Positions 52,598-64,000 of a stretch of DNA of 64,000 nucleotides are shown here, one piece after another. The notes beneath the pieces were generated by a model. It was not told the origin of the DNA, did not search any database, and worked only from the letters and a program-made list of their open reading frames with translations. Position numbers and translations under genes: made by a program. This DNA is from Nitrospiraceae bacterium. GTDB lineage: Bacteria > Nitrospirota > Nitrospiria > Nitrospirales > Nitrospiraceae. Location: positions 496,001 to 560,000 of the forward strand of contig JAHBWI010000001.1 in the NCBI GenBank assembly GCA_019637075.1, given 5' to 3'. The stretch's first letter is position 1; each line of letters starts with the position of its first letter.

Positions 52598-53053
52598 GAC
52601 GCTCCTGGTTATGTCGTGCGGTGCAGACTCCTTTGCCTGTTGCTATCCATGGTCATCATCGAGGCGCTGCTTCGATGCCAAGCTCACAGATTATGATCAT
52701 CGGGACCACGGTGAGTGTGACGGTCATCGATCGTTAGGCTCGACGCAAGGGGCCATCATAGTAACTACGTGCGTGGAATAGCCATGCAGGCGCACGTGTA
52801 CCGGAACAGCGTATTCCACGCAAGATGGCCGTTCGGCCCTACCCAGGAAGCTGTATCCCGCGCTCGTGTCCGGATGCCAGGGCTTCACGACGGCCGGCTC
52901 CATGCGCAGGAATCGCGCCAGCCTTAGCTGTCACTCACCCTGCGAACCATTCGCTGATTGTTGGTTGTTACTTCTGTTTCCTCCGTGAACTGTGCGGTGG
53001 CTCTCCGCTTCCTGTGTGAGAGCCACCTTCATTTCAACCAAGGAGGAAACAAC
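52598..53053. other. intergenic stretch with a perfect hairpin
   Basis: Divergent promoter region between rhs (minus) and the small gene at 53054 (plus). No gene recognised. It holds a perfect 10-bp inverted repeat, GGTGGCTCTC (52996-53005) and GAGAGCCACC (53018-53027), 26 bases before the start codon of the small gene, inside its probable leader. It may be an attenuator or binding site. Confidence 0.5.
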
Positions 53054-53290
53054 ATGGGCACGAACAACAAACCGGTGCACACGCTGCGATGCGGCACCAT
53101 CAAGGCGACGATCTGGCGGAACCAGAGCGAGAACGGTCCGTTTTTCTCGACGACGTTCACCCGTCCATTCAGAGATCAATCGGGTGTCTGGAGAAATGGG
53201 ACATCGTTCGGCTTGAACGATTTGGAAGCGCTGCTCACGGTCACCCAGCAAGCCAAGAAGTGGATCGCTGATCAGATACCGAAGCCGTAA
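53054..53290 (+). CDS. small conserved mobile-element protein, 78 aa
   Basis: ATG 53054 with AAGGAGG upstream. Sequence MGTNNKPVHTLRCGTIKATI then WRNQSENGPFFSTTFTRPFR and SFGLNDLEALLTVTQQAKKW belongs to a small family (KPVHxxRxGxIKAxIWxN ... TSFGxxDLxxxxxVxxQA) often encoded in mobile regions. It is compact, with beta strands then a helix. No function established to my knowledge. Only cargo gene on the plus strand in the right half. Confidence 0.78.
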   Translation: MGTNNKPVHTLRCGTIKATIWRNQSENGPFFSTTFTRPFRDQSGVWRNGTSFGLNDLEALLTVTQQAKKWIADQIPKP

Positions 53291-53296
53291 ATCGCC

Positions 53297-53332
53297 AGAG
53301 GGAGGCTCTTCATGAAAGGAGGGCCTCCCTCT
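53297..53332 (+). terminator. hairpin after the small conserved gene
   Basis: AGAGGGAGGC, 16 bases, GCCTCCCTCT, 7 bases after the stop. No T-run follows; weak or factor-dependent terminator. Confidence 0.45.
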
Positions 53333-53409
53333 ACCGATACCGAGCTCCCCTACACAAGGCGCTTCTGAGAGAGATGGTAAGTTGTGACGAAAGCAAGTAC
53401 TAACCCTAC

Positions 53410-53427
53410 GTGTTCCCGGCGTGTTCT
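53410..53427. repeat. 18-base repeat, right copy (possible integrase arm site)
   Basis: GTGTTCCCGGCGTGTTCT, same orientation as the copy at 35944-35961 and 131 bases inside the right att site. The surrounding 53333-53558 has no recognised gene; it holds a small GGCCC/GGGCC hairpin near 53445-53458. Confidence 0.6.
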
Positions 53428-53558
53428 CTTTACAGCAAAAACGGCCCGAAGGGGCCTTAATTCAGCCCAACAGAACCGAGGGCATACAAACGCGAGAAGC
53501 TGCTCCAGACGATGGGTTTATCACTTCTATCAGGGGATTACGAGGAACTATTGGAAAG

Positions 53559-53600
53559 GCTTAGAAGGCTGATGCTCTATCCAACTGAGCTACGGGCGCC
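53559..53600. repeat. right attachment-site copy: orphan 5' half of tRNA-Arg
   Basis: 42 bases identical to 35851-35892. It preserves the 5' half of tRNA-Arg (to the anticodon stem), which is followed on the tRNA side by unrelated element sequence, so it is not a functional tRNA. It lies 57 bases downstream of tRNA-Pro on the minus strand, the original place of tRNA-Arg. Confidence 0.92.
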
Positions 53601-53657
53601 TTCTCAAAAGTTGGGAATTGCGAATGCTGAAGGCGACGCGGTCGACCAAGCTTTGTA

Positions 53658-53724
<67 letters not shown>

Positions 53725-53734
<10 letters not shown>

Positions 53735-54339
53735 ACTGGTTTATTCTCCACCGTAATCCGCCTGATCATGGACTTAGCCTTGCCGAATGCACGGGCACGA
53801 TGACTGATCCGGTTCTTGGTTTCCGGCGACAACTCCGCCAGAGTGCAATTATACTCCGGCACGATGAATACGGGATCATAACCGAAGCCGTGCGCCCCCA
53901 CCGCCTCTTCGGCAATGAAACCTTCCAGAATGCCTTCGACCGTCATGGCCTGCCCGGTCGGCAACGCCACCGCCGCCACCGTCACGAAGCGTGCGCCTCG
54001 CCTGGGCTTCGGCACCCCTTGGAGTTCCTGAAGAAGCTTCCGGCAGTTATCCTCATACGTCGCGTGCTCGCCGGCGTACCGTGCCGCAAACGCTCCCGGG
54101 CGACCGCCCAATGCATCTACTTCCAACCCGGTATCATCCGCCACGGCCGGCAAACCCGTGTGGCGAGCGATCTCCCGCGCCTTCTTGATAGCGTTGGCCT
54201 CACAGGTGTCCCCATCCTCCACCACTTCCGGCGCACCAGGAAAGTCTGCAAGGGTGCGAACGACCAGCCCCGGTTCCGCCAGCAGCGCCATGAGTTCCTG
54301 TCCTTTGTGGGGATTCCTGGTGGCCAACACGATCTCCAT
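53725..54339 (-). CDS. rdgB: XTP/dITP pyrophosphatase (RdgB/HAM1)
   Basis: 204 aa from ATG 54339, one base after the rph stop. N-terminus MEIVLATRNPHKGQEL holds the T/S-x-N-x-x-K motif of the HAM1 family; the central VADDTGLEVDALGGRPGAF and FGYDPVF with ISHRARA are its catalytic and base-recognition motifs. It removes inosine and xanthosine triphosphates. A TTG start at 54348 is possible but overlaps rph. Its stop lies inside the 5' end of tRNA-Pro, showing that rph, rdgB and the tRNAs are one transcript that is later processed. Confidence 0.94.
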
Positions 54340-54340
54340 G

Positions 54341-55084
54341 TCAGCCAAGCGCTCCGATCAGCGACTTCTGGATGCCCACCAAATGCTGGATGGCGCCCCA
54401 ACCCAGATTCAAAAAATCATCCATGTCCTTCTTATGGAACGGAGTCCGTTCCGCCGTACCTTGGACTTCCACATAGCGGCCGGCGCCGGTCATCACGAGA
54501 TTCATATCGACCTCGGCATGGGAATCCTCTTCATAAGCCAGATCGACCAGCACCTCGCCGCCCACCTTGCCGACACTGATCGCCGCGAGGTAATCGGTCA
54601 AGGGCAGTTTCTTGATCAGACCTTTCTTCTTCACCACCGTCAGGGCATCCGCCAGCGCGATAAAGGCGCCGGTGATGGAGGCGGTCCTGGTGCCGCCATC
54701 GGCTTGGATCACGTCGCAATCGATCCACACCGTCCGTTCACCCATTTCGCTCGTATCCGTGACCGCCCTCAGCGCGCGTCCGACCAATCGTTGAATCTCG
54801 AGCGTACGTCCGCCCTGCTTCCCCTTCACCGCCTCACGCGGCGAACGATCGTGCGTGGCTCGCGGGAGCATGGCATATTCGGCTGTGACCCATCCCTTCC
54901 CCTTGTCGCGGAGAAAAGGCGGCACCTTCTCTTCAACCGAGGCCGTGCAAATGACTTTGGTGTCCCCCATCTCGATGAGGACGGACCCTTCGGCATGCTT
55001 GATAAAATTACGCGTAATTTTGACCGGCCTGACTTGGTCGCGTCGGCGACCGTCAAACCTGGTCAATGAGGCCCCACTACTCAT
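54341..55084 (-). CDS. rph: ribonuclease PH
   Basis: 247 aa, matching RNase [58 protein letters not shown] (conserved substrate/phosphate region), and [20 protein letters not shown]. This phosphate-dependent exonuclease trims the 3' ends of tRNA precursors, which fits its place upstream of rdgB and tRNA-Pro. A good sigma-70 promoter precedes it at 55123-55151. Confidence 0.95.
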   Translation of the reverse strand: MSSGASLTRFDGRRRDQVRPVKITRNFIKHAEGSVLIEMGDTKVICTASVEEKVPPFLRDKGKGWVTAEYAMLPRATHDRSPREAVKGKQGGRTLEIQRLVGRALRAVTDTSEMGERTVWIDCDVIQADGGTRTASITGAFIALADALTVVKKKGLIKKLPLTDYLAAISVGKVGGEVLVDLAYEEDSHAEVDMNLVMTGAGRYVEVQGTAERTPFHKKDMDDFLNLGWGAIQHLVGIQKSLIGALG

Positions 55085-55122
55085 CCCATACTCTCCTTCC
55101 TCACCCGGAACCGAAGGTCGGA

Positions 55123-55151
55123 ATTATAGTGAACAGGGTATCAAAGAGCAA
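55123..55151 (-). promoter_or_regulatory. sigma-70-like promoter of the rph-rdgB-tRNA operon
   Basis: On the minus strand: TTGCTC, 17 bases, TATAAT, about 40 bases before the rph start. Perfect -10 box. This would have served rph, rdgB, tRNA-Pro and, before the insertion, tRNA-Arg. Confidence 0.62.
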
Positions 55152-55584
55152 ATGAACCAGCGCGCCACGCGCTGGCGAGCTGATGGGTCATTCGTCCGGC
55201 GAATGCCGCTGCTTTTGGACTGGCAATCGTGTCGAACCTGTGTATAATCCGCTACCAGTGTTCACAAACTTGATGCCCCGACGGCGATTTCTGTACAGCG
55301 GCATCCCTTCAGGCGTCATTCCTGACGACAGGCTCCGTCGGTTTCGACTTGGACGCGCCGCACTTGCCCACAGCCTCTTCTCCACATTTCAAAGCAGTTA
55401 GCTGAATCAGCACCGACCACTCAGTCGGGACGAATAGGGACCTTCACTAACGGATCTTGATGGCACAAAAGGTGCATCGTGTTTCCGAGTTCTCTCAATT
55501 AGTTAAGGCCCACAGTCATTCTACCGATAATGATCCGACCTGCGGTTCCCATCCATTACTGATCGAACCTTACGAGCCACGTGT
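55152..55584. other. intergenic stretch before the REC-HD-GYP gene
   Basis: No gene recognised. A TATAAT occurs on the plus strand at 55243-55248 without a good -35 box; a plus-strand frame at 55183-55401 has poor codon use and no ribosome binding site. The last ~180 bases are AT-richer than average and probably hold the promoter of the gene at 55585. Confidence 0.45.
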
Positions 55585-56727
55585 ATGAGCATACAGACAG
55601 CCGCCTCGCGGACCAATCACCCCTCCCTCGTTGAAAACCGGAAGGTCCTCATCGTGGATGACGAGGAGCCGATCCGTCGGCTCCTCGGCTACCTCCTCGA
55701 GCCACATGGGTATGTGGTGACACTGGCGGCCGAATCCCGGGAAGCCCGGCAGCAACTCGAAAAGAATACCTATGCCTTGGTGTTGTGCGACGTGAACATG
55801 CCCGGCGAGTCGGGCATGGACTTGGTTCGCCACATCCTCACCCAATACCCATTGACCGCCGTCATCATGGTCACCGGCCTGGACAGCCCGGTCCTTGCGA
55901 ACGCGGCGTTGGACATGGGCGCGTTCGGGTACGTCATCAAGCCGTTCGAGGCGAACGAGGTCTTGATCAACGTCGCAAACGCCCTTCGCCGCCGAAAACT
56001 CGAGATCGAAAACAGCATGCACCGGGAAAACCTCGAGGAGGTTGTCCGAACCAGGACCATCGCGCTGCAACAGGCCCTGGATTGGCTGGAGCGAAGCGAG
56101 AAAGAACTGCGGCTGTCCCGCGAGGAAACGATTCAGCGGTTGGCGATTGCGGCGGAGTTTCGCGACAGCGCCACCGCCCAACACATTCAACGCATGAGCC
56201 ACTACTGCGAGCTGTTGGCCCGCCGGTTCGGCCTGTCGCCCGATCGGTGCGATCTGATCCGCACCGCCAGCCCGATGCACGACATCGGCAAGATCGGCAC
56301 GCCGGACCACGTGTTGCTCAAGCCCGGGAAGTTCACACCGGAAGAGTTCAACGTCATCGCCCAACATGCGGACATCGGCTACCGAATCCTCAGCGGCTCG
56401 GACGCGGAACTGCTCAAGGTCGCGGCCTTGATCGCCTGGACCCACCATGAACGCTGGGATGGGAGCGGCTACCCGCGCAACCTGAAAGCGGACGGCATTC
56501 CCATCGAAGGACGCATCGCGTCCATCGCGGATGCCTTCGATGCCTTGACCACGGAACGGGTCTACAAACCGGCGTTTCCCTTCGAACACGCCGTGGACCT
56601 GATGGTGAAGCACAAGGCCCAACATTTCGATCCGGACCTCATCGACGTATTCATGGGCTCCATCGACGACATCCGCCGAATTCACGATCAATACGCGGAT
56701 CGGTCGATCCGCACTCCACTGCGCTAA
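55585..56727 (+). CDS. REC-HD-GYP response regulator (RpfG-like)
   Basis: 380 aa. N-terminal receiver domain (VLIVDDEEPIRRLLGYLLEP, phospho-Asp in LVLCDVNMPGESG, Lys in FGYVIKPFEANE), a short coiled linker (~140-180), then an HD-GYP domain with SPMHDIGKIGTPDHVLLKPG and THHERWDGSGYPRNL. This is the RpfG design: phosphorylation controls c-di-GMP hydrolysis. A sensor kinase is not adjacent. Third HD-GYP protein in the window, with a different N-terminal input from the two at 26.5-29.3 kb. Confidence 0.92.
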   Translation: MSIQTAASRTNHPSLVENRKVLIVDDEEPIRRLLGYLLEPHGYVVTLAAESREARQQLEKNTYALVLCDVNMPGESGMDLVRHILTQYPLTAVIMVTGLDSPVLANAALDMGAFGYVIKPFEANEVLINVANALRRRKLEIENSMHRENLEEVVRTRTIALQQALDWLERSEKELRLSREETIQRLAIAAEFRDSATAQHIQRMSHYCELLARRFGLSPDRCDLIRTASPMHDIGKIGTPDHVLLKPGKFTPEEFNVIAQHADIGYRILSGSDAELLKVAALIAWTHHERWDGSGYPRNLKADGIPIEGRIASIADAFDALTTERVYKPAFPFEHAVDLMVKHKAQHFDPDLIDVFMGSIDDIRRIHDQYADRSIRTPLR

Positions 56728-56758
56728 TTCACCTGTCAGAACAAGGATGGGCTGACGA

Positions 56759-57358
56759 ATGGCATCACGAGCACCCCAAGGATCGAGAAAAAGCCGGAAC
56801 GAACGTGCCTGTAGCGATGCGGCCGCCAAACCCGCGGCCATCGACTCATCCGTCCCCGAGCCGATCGCCCATCCTGCCAGGTTCACCAGAAACTGGATCG
56901 CCTATCTTTGCGAGAACCTCGCCTCTTCCGGGCTCATGCCGACGTGGGAAGCGGCCACATACCTGACGGACAATCTGTTCGGCGAAAAGCCGAACCCGCG
57001 ACTCCTGGGCACGACCAGCCCCTATGAAGATACGAACCAGCTGCTGCACCGGCTGTATCAACCGCTGGTCGAAGCGGCCAGCCGCGACGTCGCCCTGCCC
57101 GCGACCGCCATGATCCATGTTTTTACGGACGTGAGCCTGACGGGGAATTCAGCAGTATTGGTCGTGTTGTTTCCGGGTCACAATCGCCCGCAACAACTGC
57201 TGATGCTGGATGCTGCGAAGGCCTGGGACCTGGTGTTTGAAGATTCGGCCTCGTTCAACGCCTGGGCAGAAGAACGCTATCGCTGGATCAGGGGCTCGCT
57301 GCAATCCGCATCAAACGCCATCGCCGCTTCACGCCCCCCCGTCCTCGAAGCGGTCTGA
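56759..57358 (+). CDS. conserved hypothetical protein, 199 aa
   Basis: ATG 56759, 31 bases after the REC-HD-GYP gene. A basic, probably disordered start (MASRAPQGSRKSRNERACSD) is followed by a compact alpha/beta part: FTRNWIAYLCENLASSGLMP, AATYLTDNLFGEKPNPRLLG, and AVLVVLFPGHNRPQQLLMLD. I recognise no family and no signal peptide. It could be co-expressed with the regulator before it. Confidence 0.58.
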   Translation: MASRAPQGSRKSRNERACSDAAAKPAAIDSSVPEPIAHPARFTRNWIAYLCENLASSGLMPTWEAATYLTDNLFGEKPNPRLLGTTSPYEDTNQLLHRLYQPLVEAASRDVALPATAMIHVFTDVSLTGNSAVLVVLFPGHNRPQQLLMLDAAKAWDLVFEDSASFNAWAEERYRWIRGSLQSASNAIAASRPPVLEAV

Positions 57359-57420
57359 CACGCGCAGGCCTCTCCAAGCGATCAGCCTCTGGCCGACTGC
57401 AGGCGCCGTGAGCCGAGGCG

Positions 57421-61125
<3,705 letters not shown>

Positions 61126-61241
61126 CTTTCTGTCACCACGCACCAGCGGATGAGGAACCGAAGTGCCGGGTGACTGGTATGGAAGTGCCCCATCATATCG
61201 GGAAGGAACTTTATGCGGCAAGCAAATGCCCGGTTGTCGCC

Positions 61242-61270
61242 TTGACTTTGCGCCACCCTGCCGATACGAT
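61242..61270 (+). promoter_or_regulatory. sigma-70-like promoter before the gene at 61307
   Basis: TTGACT, 17 bases, TACGAT, 37 bases before the start codon at 61307. Good spacing and near-consensus boxes; the only clear promoter in the metH/61307 divergent region. Confidence 0.5.
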
Positions 61271-61306
61271 GCCGACCATTGTCTGGCTCGAGCCTGAGCT
61301 GTTCCA

Positions 61307-62086
61307 ATGGCGCATCAGACAGTGACCCGCCTGATACTCTCCTTGCTTCTCATCGTCAGCATCGCCTGGCCACCGGTACCGGTACGCGCAGCCGGCCCCT
61401 ACTTCGAGGACGGGTACCTTGGCCTCAGCCAGACGCAACTCCACGAGAAAATGGGGCTCCCGCAAGCCGTCCGCGACCGCAAGTCGGCTTTGCGCGTCTT
61501 TACCTACTACCCCATCGGGGATTGGGACCAATACTTCAAGAAAGTCGTGTCGCCGGAGAACGGAGAGGACGTCTACACGTTCAAGCGGAACAACGTCGAC
61601 GTCCGCTATTCCTTCAGCTACACCTTCGACCCCAACGACCAGAGTGAAACCAGACCGCTCTTCGTCCGGCTGGTCGACGTCGAATTCTCTCCGCCGGTTC
61701 CGCTTGCCAGAATTCCTGAGCTGGTCCCGGAGTTTCGCCCTTCGGAGGATCCGTCGGCTCCCGTGTTTCGATCGAACATCATGCTCCTGTTCTTCAAGGG
61801 CGGCCCATCCCCGGATGCCCGCTTCATCGTGAGGGAAAAGGGCAAGGATTCGCTGGATTGGTCGCTGGCCTTTCAAATGTTCGCCCTGCAGGGATTGCCC
61901 GACCCATTGACCTCCAAAGCGCTCATCGACCGTATGGAGATCAGCACCCAGAGCCTCCCATTGGTGAAGCTCCGCCAGCGGAACACGCACGACCCGATAC
62001 TCAACCCCTACAGCAAGGAATTTGCGCAGCAGCCGCCGCCTCCGCCCGCAGTCAAAAAGATTCCGGTCCCCAAATACGCGGATTAA
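61307..62086 (+). CDS. secreted protein of unknown function, 259 aa
   Basis: Signal peptide ([20 protein letters not shown]) then a mature part that starts [20 protein letters not shown] and continues [20 protein letters not shown], a pattern like the start of small SmpA/BamE-type domains (glycine-turn, then a strand). The centre is beta-rich and the end is Pro-rich ([19 protein letters not shown]). No family recognised. The next gene downstream has a true SmpA-like motif, so the two may be functionally linked. Confidence 0.62.
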   Translation: MAHQTVTRLILSLLLIVSIAWPPVPVRAAGPYFEDGYLGLSQTQLHEKMGLPQAVRDRKSALRVFTYYPIGDWDQYFKKVVSPENGEDVYTFKRNNVDVRYSFSYTFDPNDQSETRPLFVRLVDVEFSPPVPLARIPELVPEFRPSEDPSAPVFRSNIMLLFFKGGPSPDARFIVREKGKDSLDWSLAFQMFALQGLPDPLTSKALIDRMEISTQSLPLVKLRQRNTHDPILNPYSKEFAQQPPPPPAVKKIPVPKYAD

Positions 62087-62233
62087 GGTCCCGCACCTGG
62101 ACGCTCACGATCCCTCCCCCTGCCCACCGGTTTGCCGACACGTGCCGACGGGTCCTTGACGGACTGAAAATTGTTTGTTTAGCATGCATCAGCATATCCT
62201 CACAGGTAGCCGACCGAATTTGAAAGGGATCCC

Positions 62234-62686
62234 GTGACCGATCAAGCCTCAGCCCCCAGTTCCTCGGAGACTGCGCCCGCAGGCAAGCAGGAGACCCCGT
62301 TTCTGTTCCAACGCCCAGTCCGGCTCATCATCAACACGTTCCTCGGCCTGTTCCTCGTGAGCCTTATCGCCTTTCGGTTCGTTCCCGGATGGCTGGATCC
62401 CGACTTTTCCAAGCACATCGAAAGCCATCGAGTAATGGTCGGCATGACGCGTGAGCAAGTACTCGAAGCTTGGGGCGGCCCCAACACGATGAACGTGAGC
62501 CACACCAGCGAGGGACTACGCCGGGAAGAATGGATCTTCGAGGATTGGGAGAGTTCGTCGGTCGTCAAGCACCGCTATCTCTATTTCGAGGAAGGCAAGC
62601 TCATCGGCGGACACTTCTCCGGTTCGGATGTGCGCATCCCGATGAAAACCGAACCGGCGGCGGAAAAACCCAAGGGGCATCCCTAG
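62234..62686 (+). CDS. membrane-anchored protein with SmpA/BamE-like domain
   Basis: 150 aa from GTG 62234. A single membrane span near residues 30-50 (LIINTFLGLFLVSLIAFRF) is followed by a domain whose start matches the SmpA/BamE fold: VMVGMTREQVLEAWGGPNTM, with WIFEDWESSSVVKHRYLYFE after it. It is anchored rather than lipidated (no lipobox). It may help assemble or couple envelope proteins; this is inferred from the fold-like pattern. Confidence 0.66.
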   Translation: MTDQASAPSSSETAPAGKQETPFLFQRPVRLIINTFLGLFLVSLIAFRFVPGWLDPDFSKHIESHRVMVGMTREQVLEAWGGPNTMNVSHTSEGLRREEWIFEDWESSSVVKHRYLYFEEGKLIGGHFSGSDVRIPMKTEPAAEKPKGHP

Positions 62687-62792
62687 GACAAGCAGGCATC
62701 AAGGAAGGCCGGATCTGTGTGCACCGCAACAGCGCCGAGCGGACGGCTTCTCGGACATTACAAGGAAGCCGGCGGCCGTTTCCCGCGACCGG

Positions 62793-63062
62793 CTATTCGC
62801 CCTCGCCGGACATCTCCCTGATCTGCAAACTGAGTCGGCTCAACAGCTCTTCGGCGCGATCCCGCTCCGCCTCCGCCACCATCACGCGACTGGAAAGAAA
62901 CGGCACGCCGGGATAGAGTCCGCCGACATGCTCGTGCTGTACGACGTAGGCAATCCCATTGCCGTCCAGCAAACTCTTGACCACGGCCAACTCCCCGGCA
63001 TCCCCCGGTTCCCGCACCGTCACCAACCTGCCCGACTCCGGTTTACCCGTCCGATAGAACAT
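62793..63062 (-). CDS. DUF2007-type putative signal-transducing protein
   Basis: 89 aa from ATG 63062. Sequence RLVTVREPGDAGELAVVKSL, LDGNGIAYVVQHEHVGGLYP and VMVAEAERDRAEELLSRL matches small DUF2007 proteins, which look like half of a PII/GGDEF-like ferredoxin fold. Function unknown. An upstream in-frame extension exists but is basic and not protein-like. Confidence 0.7.
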   Translation of the reverse strand: MFYRTGKPESGRLVTVREPGDAGELAVVKSLLDGNGIAYVVQHEHVGGLYPGVPFLSSRVMVAEAERDRAEELLSRLSLQIREMSGEGE

Positions 63063-63244
63063 CCGGCGCCTCCGCTCTGCTCGCCCCGCGCACCGCGACC
63101 GCATTCCGCACAGCCGCCTCGCGATTCCCACGATCGACTACGTAGATGAACTCGACAGTATCTGCGGGATTCGTTGCAATTCTCCGGGATGCTGACTACA
63201 CTGAAATGGATGCACCTGCAAGGCAGGCCGCACCGCCGGAGCTT

Positions 63245-63529
63245 CTAAGGGGTTTCCGTTATCTGAACGCGCCGTTCCTTTCCGGCGCCCCCGGAGACGG
63301 TCAACACCCGCTTCCATTCGCGGATCTGATAGACGGCCCACGCTTGCGGCTCATTCTTGTAATACGCGTCCGGATCCTCTCCGGAGGCGTTCAGATAGAT
63401 CGGTTCCGTAAACCCTTCGTCCAGGACATAGTCCAAGAGACAATCGGTCGTGAACCCTTTGCCCCGCAGTGAAACCTCGGCCAGGAAGTTCAGAATGTCG
63501 TCGGAGTTTTGGATGGTGATAGGCTTCAT
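63245..63529 (-). CDS. conserved hypothetical protein, 94 aa
   Basis: ATG 63529 (MKPITIQNSDDILNFLAEVS). Contains LDYVLDEGFTEPIYLNASGE and WAVYQIREWKRVLTV. Compact alpha/beta protein without signal or membrane span. I do not recognise the family. Diverges from the gene at 63580 with 50 bases between. Confidence 0.55.
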   Translation of the reverse strand: MKPITIQNSDDILNFLAEVSLRGKGFTTDCLLDYVLDEGFTEPIYLNASGEDPDAYYKNEPQAWAVYQIREWKRVLTVSGGAGKERRVQITETP

Positions 63530-63579
63530 CGACTCGTACGTCGCCGATTGTAGCGATTGAGAAAGAAGGAAGGCAAGCC

Positions 63580-64000
63580 ATGGCAACGAACGCACTCCCG
63601 CGGACGGCATTTCAAGAACGGCTTCTGGCACTGATGGATCGCAAACACCATTGGGCCTGGCCGGTCATCATGGGGCCCGGCATCTCCAAGGACCAGCTGC
63701 GGATCCACTACCAGCAGGAATACCACGTGTACGTCCGAGATTTTCCCGTACTGCTGGCTCGGGTCCACGGGCAGAACCCGCCGCCTGACGTGCGGCGGAT
63801 GTTGGCTGAAAACATTTACGAGGAAGATACCGGCGGACTCTCGTTCGGCCGCTCCCATCCCGAGCTGTTCAACGAGATGATGCGGGGGCTCGGGTTTGAG
63901 CCTGCCGATTTCGACCGGGCCAAGCTCTTTCCCGCCAGCGCGCAGTACCGGCGATGGCTGGAAAAGGTCACGGCCAGCCGAGACTGGGTGATCGGTGCCG
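63580..64000 (+). CDS. PqqC/TenA-like (haem-oxygenase-fold) protein, 5' part
   Basis: Starts at ATG 63580 after GAAAGAAGGAAGG and runs off the window after 140 codons. The sequence MATNALPRTAFQERLLALMD, WAWPVIMGPGISKDQLRIHY, and NIYEEDTGGLSFGRSHPELF is typical of the PqqC/TenA/CADD group of haem-oxygenase-fold proteins. The E-x-D/E...H residues suit a diiron site as in CADD-like oxygenases. The actual reaction (cofactor synthesis, oxygenase or other) cannot be said from this part. Confidence 0.78.
   Translation, partial: MATNALPRTAFQERLLALMDRKHHWAWPVIMGPGISKDQLRIHYQQEYHVYVRDFPVLLARVHGQNPPPDVRRMLAENIYEEDTGGLSFGRSHPELFNEMMRGLGFEPADFDRAKLFPASAQYRRWLEKVTASRDWVIGA

Noticed and set aside
53384..53572. 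62-aa frame near the right end of the element
   Set aside because: It runs into the att repeat (tRNA sequence) and reads like non-coding sequence; no family features.
55183..55401. 72-aa plus-strand frame
   Set aside because: No ribosome binding site, composition unlike neighbouring proteins, no motif; probably chance in an intergenic region.
61126..61300. Possible riboswitch (cobalamin or c-di-GMP-I) upstream of metH, suggested by a GCGCAAAG-like word
   Set aside because: No B12-box or complete c-di-GMP-I core could be drawn; the resemblance is a single short word. A covariance-model search would settle it.

Overview
The window is GC-rich bacterial chromosome. Its gene content (many c-di-GMP signalling proteins, a RuBisCO-like protein, 4Fe-4S MutY, vitamin-B12-dependent MetH, a PqqC/TenA-like protein, many small secreted proteins and lipoproteins without close textbook relatives) suggests a Nitrospira-like member of the Nitrospirota. 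That assignment is inference from content and style; no rRNA or other marker gene is present to prove it.

Left arm (1-35.8 kb) is ordinary chromosome: the 3' part of miaB; a DNA-oxidation repair group (PolB-like exonuclease, MutT, MutY); PilZ; an acetate-transporter-family protein; an SDR; a RelE/ParE-like toxin-antitoxin pair; a cysteine-less IscA-fold protein; a zinc-ribbon NUDIX hydrolase; a THUMP methyltransferase; a trehalose-6-phosphate synthase family gene with a clear sigma-70 promoter; a lipoprotein with GGNDxY repeats; Lon. A small scar follows, holding an IS110 transposase remnant and an SRA-HNH endonuclease like Type IV restriction enzymes. Then come msrB, a hybrid histidine kinase, a cyclase/RuBisCO-like divergent pair, an orphan FlgC-like protein with two tandem HD-GYP proteins and a radical SAM protein, a 1-Cys peroxiredoxin and a large AsmA/DUF748 protein.

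Centre (35,851-53,600) is an integrated element of about 17.7 kb. It is bounded by a 42-bp direct repeat that corresponds to the 5' half of tRNA-Arg(TCT), with the tyrosine integrase next to the intact tRNA. Its left half is a filamentous-phage (inovirus) module read right to left: HTH regulator, Rep_trans-type replication initiator, a zinc-ribbon protein, an 87-aa probable ssDNA-binding protein, a run of one-membrane-span micro-proteins, a gpIII-like adhesin, a gpVI/DUF2523-like protein, a Zot-type assembly ATPase and a gpVIII-like major coat precursor. Most of the assembly genes overlap by ATGA. A RadC-like gene lies opposite. Its right half is unusual cargo for such a phage: a 1,424-aa secreted Rhs/YD-repeat toxin-like protein with a foreign C-terminal tip, a companion lipoprotein, a twice-frameshifted immunity-like gene, a YD/IPT-TIG protein and two paralogous glycine-rich secreted proteins.

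Right arm (53.6-64 kb) is chromosome again. The pre-integration operon was rph-rdgB-tRNA-Pro-tRNA-Arg. The element split it, so that tRNA-Arg now lies just behind the integrase gene, 17.7 kb from its old promoter. After it come a REC-HD-GYP regulator, metH, several small envelope or unknown proteins and the start of a PqqC/TenA-like gene.
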